From: Campylobacterales bacterium
Lineage (GTDB): Bacteria; Campylobacterota; Campylobacteria; Campylobacterales; Nitratiruptoraceae
Reading direction: 5' to 3'
NCBI GenBank assembly: GCA_027068245.1
Contig: JAMOUF010000075.1
Span: 1 to 13,475 of the forward strand
DNA length: 13,475 nt
Below are positions 7,435 to 13,475 of the stretch, in pieces. Position 1 is the stretch's first letter. Each line of letters begins with the position of its first letter. The notes beneath the pieces were generated by a model. That model worked only from the letters and a program-made list of their open reading frames with translations. It ran no database searches and was not told where the DNA came from. Made by a program: the position numbers and the translations under genes.

Positions 7435-8261
7435 TACCGCTGCCCAAAAAGTTTTAGAAGTTTCACAAAAGGCTCCTCATCCGTGTAGATCTTCGTAAAC
7501 CTTATGCCATATTTTTTAAAATGTTTTAAAAGCTCCCTGTCCCTTTTTTTTATCTCTTTTTTGTAGTTTTTTACGGTTAAGCCCTCCAGATCCACCAGGA
7601 AACTCTCTTTTGTCTCCGGATCGAGCAGGTTTATAAACCCTATATCGGTAGGCTCCTCCTCGAACCTGTCTCTGACGATGATCGCCACTACCTCGTGTTT
7701 TTTGGCAAGCACCCTCAAATCCACCTCATCCAAAAAATCGGCTATTATAAATATGATCGATTTTCTTTTTATCTTGAAAAGCCTGGATGCCATAGCTTTA
7801 TAATCTGCTCTCTTGCCAAGGGGGTCGAATCTAAAGACGGACTCGGTGAACTTGGTGACGGCATTTATGTTTTTCGTTGGCTTTATACTCTCATACTCCC
7901 TGTTTGCAAAGAGCAGATAACTGAAATTATCCTGGTTTTTTATGGCGCTAAATCCAAGTATCGCTCCGATCTGGGCCATCACCTCATACTTGAAACGCTT
8001 TGTGCCAAAATATGTAGAGCCATTTAGCATCAAAGCCGCCACCACGTTAAACTCTCTTTCTTCTTTATAGAGCTTTACATAGGGTTTTTGCAGTTTCGCC
8101 GTAACATACCAGTCTATCTTTTTTATATCGTCTCCGGGCTGATACTCCCTAAGCTCAACGAAATCGAAACCCTCTCCTTTGAAGAGGGAGGGGTTGTTTC
8201 CGCTGATTTCACTAAATACCTGTTTTTTGGTTTTTATGAGGATCTTTTTGGGAGTCATCAT
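7434..8261 (-). CDS. DUF58 (VWA-like) protein of the MoxR-Bat operon
   Basis: 275 residues, no TM segment or signal peptide, so cytoplasmic. The family signature GFDFVELREYQPGDDIKKID at 31-50, followed by W51, is clear. A VWA-like fold follows from about 70. At the position where VWA proteins have DxSxS, this one reads M78-L-N80-G-S82 (alignment by eye to the usual hydrophobic-DxSxS-FG pattern), so the metal site looks degenerate. Other acidic residues, such as Asp175 in FIIADFLDE, remain. DUF58 genes almost always accompany moxR and are thought to act as its partner, but no reaction is known. ATG ATG at 8261/8258 overlaps the moxR stop by four bases (ATGA); a GGAGG exists but is 13 bases away, so coupling with moxR is likely. 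Confidence 0.9.
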   Translation of the reverse strand: MMTPKKILIKTKKQVFSEISGNNPSLFKGEGFDFVELREYQPGDDIKKIDWYVTAKLQKPYVKLYKEEREFNVVAALMLNGSTYFGTKRFKYEVMAQIGAILGFSAIKNQDNFSYLLFANREYESIKPTKNINAVTKFTESVFRFDPLGKRADYKAMASRLFKIKRKSIIFIIADFLDEVDLRVLAKKHEVVAIIVRDRFEEEPTDIGFINLLDPETKESFLVDLEGLTVKNYKKEIKKRDRELLKHFKKYGIRFTKIYTDEEPFVKLLKLFGQR

Positions 8262-9205
8262 GGAATGGGAACGGCCTCCAACACTTTCTCGATGATATAA
8301 TCGCTCTTTATATCCTCTGCCTCCGCCTCATAGCTTAAAATGATCCTGTGTCTTAAAATATCTTTTGCTATGTATCCTATCTCAAGAGGCGTTACATGAT
8401 CTTTGCCCCTCATAAAAGCCAACGCCCTGGCGGCTTTAAACATATCTATACTGGCCCTTGGACTGGCCCCGAACTCTATATAGTTTTTCAGCTCTTTTAA
8501 TCCAAACTTCTCGGGCTCTCTGGTGGCAAAGATGATATCGATGATATACTCCTCGATCTCTTTATCCATATGAACCTCTTTTACCTCGGTTTTAAGTTTT
8601 TCCAGATCCTCTTTTGTAGCGACTGTCTCAATTTTGCCAAAGGCGTCGTTGGCAACCCTTCTTGCGATTTCCAGCTCCTCCTCTTTCGTGTTGTAGCCAA
8701 CGACTATTTTCATCATAAACCTGTCAAGCTGGGCTTCGGGAAGCTGATAGGCACCCTCTTGCTCCACCGGGTTTTGGGTCGCCATAACCAAAAAGGGTTT
8801 TTCTATGTAAAACGTCTCGTCCCCAATGGTTACCTGTCTTTCTTGCATAACCTCCAAAAGGGCGCTTTGAACCTTGGCTGGAGCCCTGTTTATCTCGTCT
8901 GCCAGCAAAAGGTTGGTAAATACGGGTCCTCTTTTTATCTTGAACTCGTTTTTTGCCGGATCGTAAATCTGTGTTCCTATTATGTCGCTTGGAAGCAGGT
9001 CGGGAGTAAACTGCACCCTTTTAAACTGCAACCCCAACGATTTCGCCAGTGCGTTTACCGTGGTCGTCTTGGCAAGCCCCGGCACCCCTTCCAGCAGGAT
9101 GTGCCCGTCGCACATAAGCCCTATCAAAAGGCCGTCTATCATAGCCTCCTGGCCTACGACAACCTTTTTCACCTCTTTTTTGATGGCCTCAATTACCTCT
9201 TTCAT
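8258..9205 (-). CDS. MoxR-family AAA+ ATPase, first gene of the Bat operon
   Basis: 315 residues, the usual length for MoxR. Walker A GVPGLAKT at 40-47, Walker B LLLADE at 99-104, sensor 1 ATQNP at 142-146, arginine-finger region QLDRF at 159-163 and sensor 2 GASPRA at 247-252 are all intact, so it should be an active ATPase, likely hexameric. C-terminal lid: 240-315. MoxR proteins act as chaperone-like remodellers with VWA partners, for example in metal insertion or stress responses; here the partners are the DUF58, BatA and BatB products downstream. The ATG at 9205 has AGAGG five bases upstream. A TATAAT box on the minus strand at 9232-9237 gives the operon its own promoter just after the sbcC stop. 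The gene is often labelled simply moxR; no more specific symbol is justified. Confidence 0.95.
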   Translation of the reverse strand: MKEVIEAIKKEVKKVVVGQEAMIDGLLIGLMCDGHILLEGVPGLAKTTTVNALAKSLGLQFKRVQFTPDLLPSDIIGTQIYDPAKNEFKIKRGPVFTNLLLADEINRAPAKVQSALLEVMQERQVTIGDETFYIEKPFLVMATQNPVEQEGAYQLPEAQLDRFMMKIVVGYNTKEEELEIARRVANDAFGKIETVATKEDLEKLKTEVKEVHMDKEIEEYIIDIIFATREPEKFGLKELKNYIEFGASPRASIDMFKAARALAFMRGKDHVTPLEIGYIAKDILRHRIILSYEAEAEDIKSDYIIEKVLEAVPIP

Positions 9206-9231
9206 ATCAACCTCTGAATATTTTTTCCGTT

Positions 9232-9237
9232 ATTATA
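9232..9237 (-). promoter_or_regulatory. Promoter of the moxR-bat operon, -10 box TATAAT
   Basis: A perfect TATAAT on the minus strand in the 42-bp gap between the sbcC stop (9248) and the moxR start (9205). There is no good -35 hexamer at 16-18 bp, only AT-rich DNA that includes the end of sbcC. Predicted start of transcription is near 9225, leaving a leader of about 20 nt with AGAGG. No terminator hairpin is visible in the gap, so read-through from sbcDC is also possible. Confidence 0.65.
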
Positions 9238-9247
9238 CTCCTTAATG

Positions 9248-11833
9248 TTAAATAACTTTTAAACAGCTGCTGGAGGCGTTCCTTTTTTTCACCTCTATTC
9301 CAAGGCCTATATCCTCTTTTATGCTCTCTATGTGAGAGATTATACCTATGCTTTTACCTCTACCCGCTCTTTTTAGCACCTCCATCGTCCGAGCAAGCGT
9401 TTGGGGATCAAGGGTTCCAAACCCCTCATCCAAAAACATCGTGTCAATTTTTACCCGGTTTCTAACCATATCGCTAAGCCCAAAGGAGAGGGCTAAAGAG
9501 ACAAGAAATTTCTCTCCCCCGCTTAGTGTGTTTACCCCTCTTTTGCTGTTTTGGCCAAAAGTGTCTATTATCTCCATATCGACCCGCTCCACGCCGCTTT
9601 TTGCCAGCAGGTATCTTCCCTGGCTAAGCTCCTTTAGGTGCTGGTTGGTTACAAAAATTAAAGAATCTATCATCTTGTTTAACGCCAGCTGCTTGAACTT
9701 TTTTCCATCGCTGCTGCCGATGGCTTTATCGAGCTTTTCCAAAATCCTGGCCTCTTTGGAGAGGCTTTCAAGGCTTGATATAAGACTCCTCCTCTCTTCA
9801 ATATGGGCTTTTGTATTATCTATCTTCACCGTTAGCTGTCCCAGCTCATTTGAGAGCTCCTCTATCTGTTTGGATAGATTCTCTTTTTGGCTCTCATAAT
9901 CAAAATCATCTATATCTATCTTTTCCAGCCTCTTTTCAAGCTTTCTTAGCTGGTCCTCTTTTTCAATCAGCAAAGACTCTTTTTTGGCAAGCTCTTTTAT
10001 TTTCTCGTCAAACTCTCTCTTTATACTCTCCCAAATATCTTTTTTCTCTTTATACTCCCGCTCTTTTTCCCTCTTTGTCCGTGAAGGGTTTTGGATTTTC
10101 AGCTTTACACCCTCAATCTCGGCTTTGATGGAGTCTATCTCATTTTGCAGTTCCAAAGCTCTTTTTTGATCTTTTTTTATACTCTCTCTTTTTTGATCCA
10201 GGGCGCTCTTTTTTGCCGATAGTTCGGCATTTAAATTCTGCAATCTCGCATTTTCCCTCTCGTTATGCTCTTTTTTCTCTTTTAACTTTTCAAAATCATC
10301 CTCTTTTATACCAAACCTTTTCAACAGTTCCCGTTTTGCCCTGTCCTCTTGCATAATATTTTCTTTCCGGTTTTGGGCCTCTTGTAAAAGTGAGCTGTTT
10401 TTCTCTATCCGGATACGGAGTTCTTGAGCCTCTTTCTCCTTTGTTTCAATATCTTCTTTAAGCTCCTCATACCGGCTCTTCAATCCCTCTTCCATATCCG
10501 GCAAATTATGTGTATAGGGATGCTCCAAACTTCCGCACAAAGGACAGGGACTCCCATCTTCCAACAGCTCTCTATCCTTTTCATATTTTAACACCAGCAG
10601 TTTCGCCTCCAGATACTCAAGCTCCTTTCGCAGCTCTTCTACGCTGTTTTGCTTAAGACTCTTTTTGTTTTTCTCAAGCTCTTTTTTCAATTCTTTGATA
10701 TTCAAATCCTCTTTTTTATACTCTTTTCTAAGTGCCTTTAGCGATGTTACTATCTCAAAAACCCTATCGTAGTTTTGCAGCGCCGCATCTTTGAATAAAG
10801 TAATGTTGGCAAGCTTTTTTTCAAGGTTTTCAATCAGGGTTTCATCCTTCTTGACCTGCTCTTGTAGATATTTTATATTTTCCTTTATCTCTTTTAGCTG
10901 ATTTTGCAGCCTTTTATCCTGGTTTAGCAGCCCCTTTAACGCTATATCCTTTTTTACCTCCTCTTCCAGCTCTCTTATCTCTTTCAAAACCTTTTTCTCA
11001 TACTTTTCAAACTCTGTCTTTTGCTCTTTATACCGCTTTATAAAGCTCTTTTTATCAAACTCATCAATCTCTTTTTTTAAACTATCTATCCGGATAAGAC
11101 AATCCTCTTTATCTATCAATATTCTTTTTTTCTCATTTTGCAGCTTAAGCTTTTCTTCAACCTCGGCTCTGCTCTTTTTTATCTTTTCAAGTTGGCTCTT
11201 TTTTTCCCTTTTTTCACCTTCCAAAATCTTCAAATCCTCATCAACGGCCTTTATATTATCGATTTTCTGTTTCAGCTCCTCCATCTTTTGCCGCACTCTT
11301 TTGTTTTTTTCAAAAACTTTGATGGAGATCTTCTCATACTCGCTCACATCCAAAATTTTTTCCAAAAACCGGCTTTTTTGAGAGCTGTTTGCGGATAAGA
11401 AGGCGTCAAACTCGCCCTGTGCCAGGACAATGGACTTGGTAAAATCCTCAAACCCCAAAGTAAGTATATTCTCCACCTTTTCGTTTACATTTTTGTCGGC
11501 TATCAGCTCGCCATTTTTATACAGATGCCGCTTTACCTCTATGCGGTCTTTATTTTTTTTAGCTTTCCAGGTGATCCTATACTCCTCTCCTTTTAGCTCA
11601 AAACCAAGCTCTATCCAGCCCTCTTTGCTGTTCTTGTTTAAAAGATCATTGGCGAAAGTGAGCCTTGGCGTTTTGTTGTAGAGTGCTGCCAAAATTGCGT
11701 CGATTATAGTGGTTTTTCCGCTACCTGTTGGCCCCGATATCAAAAAAAGCTCATTTTCAAACCTGGAGAAATCGATACTGAAAGTTCCAATAAAGGAGTT
11801 GACGTTGTTGAATTTCAGCTGCCTAATCCTCAC
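9248..11833 (-). CDS. sbcC: SbcC, ATPase subunit of the SbcCD (Mre11-Rad50 type) nuclease
   Basis: SMC-like ATPase that works with SbcD to open and cut DNA ends, hairpins and protein-blocked ends. The 861-residue protein starts MRIRQLKFNNVNSF, typical of the family. Walker A GPTGSGKT is at 34-41. Two long heptad-rich coiled coils flank a zinc hook C430-P-L-C433, which joins two SbcC arms. The C-terminal ATPase lobe has the signature LSGGE at 770-774, Walker B MFLDEGFG with D802/E803, and the H-loop His834 (IISH). The size is shorter than E. coli SbcC (about 1050), which means shorter coiled coils. The start is GTG 11833, with GAGGAG seven bases upstream; the in-frame TTG at 11839 lies almost on that site. 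It overlaps the end of sbcD by 11 nt. Confidence 0.95.
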   Translation of the reverse strand: MRIRQLKFNNVNSFIGTFSIDFSRFENELFLISGPTGSGKTTIIDAILAALYNKTPRLTFANDLLNKNSKEGWIELGFELKGEEYRITWKAKKNKDRIEVKRHLYKNGELIADKNVNEKVENILTLGFEDFTKSIVLAQGEFDAFLSANSSQKSRFLEKILDVSEYEKISIKVFEKNKRVRQKMEELKQKIDNIKAVDEDLKILEGEKREKKSQLEKIKKSRAEVEEKLKLQNEKKRILIDKEDCLIRIDSLKKEIDEFDKKSFIKRYKEQKTEFEKYEKKVLKEIRELEEEVKKDIALKGLLNQDKRLQNQLKEIKENIKYLQEQVKKDETLIENLEKKLANITLFKDAALQNYDRVFEIVTSLKALRKEYKKEDLNIKELKKELEKNKKSLKQNSVEELRKELEYLEAKLLVLKYEKDRELLEDGSPCPLCGSLEHPYTHNLPDMEEGLKSRYEELKEDIETKEKEAQELRIRIEKNSSLLQEAQNRKENIMQEDRAKRELLKRFGIKEDDFEKLKEKKEHNERENARLQNLNAELSAKKSALDQKRESIKKDQKRALELQNEIDSIKAEIEGVKLKIQNPSRTKREKEREYKEKKDIWESIKREFDEKIKELAKKESLLIEKEDQLRKLEKRLEKIDIDDFDYESQKENLSKQIEELSNELGQLTVKIDNTKAHIEERRSLISSLESLSKEARILEKLDKAIGSSDGKKFKQLALNKMIDSLIFVTNQHLKELSQGRYLLAKSGVERVDMEIIDTFGQNSKRGVNTLSGGEKFLVSLALSFGLSDMVRNRVKIDTMFLDEGFGTLDPQTLARTMEVLKRAGRGKSIGIISHIESIKEDIGLGIEVKKRNASSSCLKVI

Positions 11834-12869
11834 GCTCAAGCTCCTCTATAATCTTTAAAATCTCATCCAAATCCTCGTCATCTTCAAAAAGCTCCTCTAT
11901 AAAACTTTTTGGCCCCAAAGCCTCCATCTCCACGCTGTTTTGGGTAATCTCCATATAAGGAAGCTTTATTTTGACTATGTTTAGATCCTCTTTTCTAAGC
12001 TCCTCCAAAGTAACGGCGTCTACAACCCCATTTAGCTCTATGCTTACGAAACTTCCGCTTTTTATCTGCGAAAGACTCTCTTTTACACTCTCAAAACTCC
12101 CTTTTAACTCCACAAACTCCCTGAATCTCGGAACTTTCAAAACGCTTTGGGTAAAACCGGCGCTATCTATGATAGTAACGCTTTTTTCATAATCATCTTT
12201 AAAACCCATCTGCAAAGGGCTGCCGCTGTATACCACATTTTCTCCGATACCTTGCCGCCTATGCAGATGGCCCATGGCAACATAGCCAAATCCTTCAAAA
12301 ACTGAGCTTGGAACCCCATCTATTTTTCCAATATAAATTTCTCGTTCACTTTGGGAGTTTTCGGCTCCATAAACGGTAAAATGGCCTGTGGCGATACAGG
12401 GCTTTTGGGTTTTTAAGTCCTGGTATATCTGCTTGATAGCCGTGGCATAGTCTGGACTGATTTTATTTAGGATGGACTCTCTTAGGTAGGATATGGCAAC
12501 TATGTCAAAACCCTTAAACTCGATTAACTTTTTATAATCATCATCCGCTCCGCTTACAACCTCTATATCAAGCCGGCTTAAAATGGATTTTGGAGCCTGC
12601 AGCGTCTTTGGGGAGTCGTGGTTACCGCCGATTATAACCACTTTTTCTAACATATCCTTTATAGATGACAAGAAGTTGAAATAGAGCTCCAATGAGCGCT
12701 GCGAGGGGGTGTATGTGTCGAATATATCGCCACTTACAATGAGTATATCGACCTTTTGCTCGGCTATGGTGTTTTTCAGCCACTCAAAAAAACGCTCGAA
12801 CTCCTCATATCTTTCATATCCAAAAAAAGTGTGGCCTATATGCCAGTCGCTGGTGTGAAGGATTTTCAT
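11823..12869 (-). CDS. sbcD: SbcD, nuclease subunit of SbcCD
   Basis: Mn-dependent metallophosphoesterase of the Mre11 type, 348 residues. All nuclease motifs are present: SDWH (D8, H10), GDIFD (D48), GGNHDS (N83, H84), TGHF (H163) and MGHLH (H201, H203), plus YSGSPLQMGF at 214-223. The capping domain follows from about 245, and the C-terminal acidic helix (FEDDEDLDEILKIIEELERED) probably contacts the SbcC coiled-coil base. The ATG at 12869 has AGAGG four bases upstream. Its own extended -10 promoter lies in the 39-bp gap behind fabH, inside an inverted repeat that also covers the ribosome site. sbcC overlaps its 3' end, so the two subunits are made from one message. Confidence 0.95.
   Translation of the reverse strand: MKILHTSDWHIGHTFFGYERYEEFERFFEWLKNTIAEQKVDILIVSGDIFDTYTPSQRSLELYFNFLSSIKDMLEKVVIIGGNHDSPKTLQAPKSILSRLDIEVVSGADDDYKKLIEFKGFDIVAISYLRESILNKISPDYATAIKQIYQDLKTQKPCIATGHFTVYGAENSQSEREIYIGKIDGVPSSVFEGFGYVAMGHLHRRQGIGENVVYSGSPLQMGFKDDYEKSVTIIDSAGFTQSVLKVPRFREFVELKGSFESVKESLSQIKSGSFVSIELNGVVDAVTLEELRKEDLNIVKIKLPYMEITQNSVEMEALGPKSFIEELFEDDEDLDEILKIIEELERED
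11841..11847 (-). promoter_or_regulatory. sbcC ribosome binding site that fixes a GTG start
   Basis: AGAGGAG on the minus strand, inside the last codons of sbcD, seven bases before GTG 11833. The TTG at 11839 is one base from it and cannot be the start. The resulting N-terminus MRIRQLK fits the family. Confidence 0.75.
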
Positions 12870-12873
12870 AGCA

Positions 12874-12907
12874 CCTCTTTGATATTTTTTAAATTATATC
12901 AAAGAGG
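12874..12907. repeat. 12-bp perfect inverted repeat covering the sbcD promoter and ribosome site
   Basis: CCTCTTTGATAT at 12874-12885 pairs perfectly with ATATCAAAGAGG at 12896-12907; the 10-base spacer is AT-only. On the sbcD-sense (minus) strand the upstream arm contains part of the -10 box and the downstream arm contains the AAAGAGG ribosome site. No T-run follows the hairpin on the minus strand, so it is not a standard intrinsic terminator. Possible roles are an operator for a dimeric regulator, or an RNA hairpin that hides the ribosome site in messages reading through from fabH. Confidence 0.8.
12893..12901 (-). promoter_or_regulatory. sbcD promoter, extended -10 TGATATAAT
   Basis: On the minus strand TGATATAAT matches the extended -10 consensus TGnTATAAT exactly. 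A weak -35 candidate, TTGCCG, lies in the fabH 3' end (12917-12922, 18-bp spacing, 4 of 6 matches). Predicted transcription start is near 12886, giving a leader of about 17 nt that contains AAAGAGG. Confidence 0.7.
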
Positions 12908-12908
12908 C

Positions 12909-13475
12909 TCACTCCCCGGCAAAAGGCAACAAGGCGCTGCCCCAGGTAAATCCGCCGCCAAAGGCGTCTAAAAGCAGCAAATCCCCTTTTTTGAGCCGCC
13001 CCTCCTCATAGATGTCGTTCAAAGCCATGGGGATGGAGGCGCTTGAGGTGTTGCCATATTTGTGAACGGTTACAACGCACTGCTCATCTTTTAGTTTCAG
13101 CGCGTTGGCAACGGCGTTTAGTATCCGGTAGTTGGCCTGGTGGGGAACGAAGTGGGTTATATCTTCGCTTTTGACGCCGTTTTTTTCCAAAATATCCAAA
13201 ACGTCGTTGGTGAGGGTTTTGACGGCTACTTTGAATGTCTCGTTGCCCTTCATCTTGATGGTGCAGGCCTTCTCTTTGGCGACCTCTTCGCTGCAGGGCT
13301 GTTTTACGCCGCATCCTGGGGTTATAAGATAGTCGTAATACTTCCCGTCGGCCGATATGTTGGTATCTATGATAGCCTCGGCCTTCTCATCGGTAGCCCC
13401 AATGACCGCGGCTCCCGCCCCGTCGCCAAAGAGTATGCATGTGGTCCTGTCGCTCCAGTCTACGATGGCGCTTAG
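12909..13475 (-). CDS. fabH: FabH, beta-ketoacyl-ACP synthase III (3' part; start outside window)
   Basis: Condenses an acyl-CoA (usually acetyl-CoA) with malonyl-ACP to start fatty acid synthesis. The visible 188 residues are the C-terminal 55-60 percent of a protein of about 325. The frame enters at the right edge with [20 protein letters not shown], a typical KASIII stretch. Catalytic His is in VPHQAN (codon 13140-13142) and catalytic Asn in [10 protein letters not shown] (codon 13050-13052). The end is [19 protein letters not shown], the family C-terminus. The catalytic Cys and the N-terminal half lie beyond the window, so their integrity is not checked. In many Campylobacterota fabH follows plsX, but that region is not visible. 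Stop TGA 12909-12911 directly abuts the inverted repeat before sbcD. Confidence 0.96.
   Translation of the reverse strand, partial: LSAIVDWSDRTTCILFGDGAGAAVIGATDEKAEAIIDTNISADGKYYDYLITPGCGVKQPCSEEVAKEKACTIKMKGNETFKVAVKTLTNDVLDILEKNGVKSEDITHFVPHQANYRILNAVANALKLKDEQCVVTVHKYGNTSSASIPMALNDIYEEGRLKKGDLLLLDAFGGGFTWGSALLPFAGE

Noticed and set aside
8570..9217. Long open frame on the plus strand opposite moxR (about 215 codons)
   Set aside because: It lies wholly antisense to a gene with intact ATPase motifs, has no recognisable family and reads as low-quality translation; it is a by-product of codon use on the other strand.
9206..9257. A terminator between sbcC and moxR
   Set aside because: Only a tiny GTTA/TAAC symmetry is present, far too short for a stable hairpin.
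12874..12907. The fabH-sbcD inverted repeat as an intrinsic terminator of fabH
   Set aside because: No T-run follows the stem on the fabH strand; the next bases are TGCTATG, the sbcD start. It is kept as a repeat or regulatory element instead.

Overview
The window looks like a chromosomal stretch of a Campylobacterota (epsilonproteobacterial) genome, probably a free-living or hydrothermal-vent type such as the Nitratiruptor, Sulfurimonas or Sulfurovum lineages. This rests on protein character (lysine- and glutamate-rich), good TATAAT -10 boxes with poor or absent -35 boxes, AGAGG ribosome sites, and a bamA/tyrA divergent pair of the kind I recall from Campylobacter. The genus is inference. 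All genes are housekeeping or conserved accessory genes. I see no mobile element, tRNA, rRNA, CRISPR array or clearly foreign segment.

Layout, left to right. Bases 1-2149 (minus) hold bamA, the outer-membrane assembly protein, with its last residues cut off by the window edge. A 95-bp divergent promoter region separates it from tyrA (2245-3072, plus), a prephenate/arogenate dehydrogenase. tyrA converges on a six-gene minus-strand operon (9205 down to 3069): moxR AAA+ ATPase, a DUF58 protein, a small one-TM protein of DUF4381 type, batA (VWA), a batB-batC fusion (VWA plus TPR plus lysine-rich tail) and batD. Every junction in this operon overlaps by 1-17 nt, so translation is almost certainly coupled. 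Upstream lie sbcC and sbcD (11833-9248 and 12869-11823, minus), the DNA-end-processing nuclease complex, overlapping each other by 11 nt. The right edge holds the 3' part of fabH (12909 to the edge, minus), the fatty-acid initiation enzyme KASIII.

How they work together. The MoxR-Bat cassette is a membrane system: MoxR is a cytoplasmic ATPase, the VWA proteins BatA and BatB are inner-membrane metal-dependent adhesion modules, and BatC and BatD parts face the periplasm. The family has been linked to aerotolerance, envelope stress and maturation of periplasmic or metal-containing proteins, but its molecular job is unsettled. SbcCD is a separate repair unit. tyrA, bamA and fabH are independent core genes.

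No wholly new system is evident. The points most worth a second look are: (i) a 12-bp perfect inverted repeat between fabH and sbcD that contains the sbcD -10 box in one arm and the sbcD ribosome site in the other; (ii) the batB-batC fusion, which keeps what looks like the old BatC signal peptide as an internal membrane segment, followed by a tail with 26 lysines in 50 residues; (iii) the lost metal-site residues in the DUF58 protein; and (iv) the palindrome TATCCGGATA, which occurs three times in 13.5 kb.
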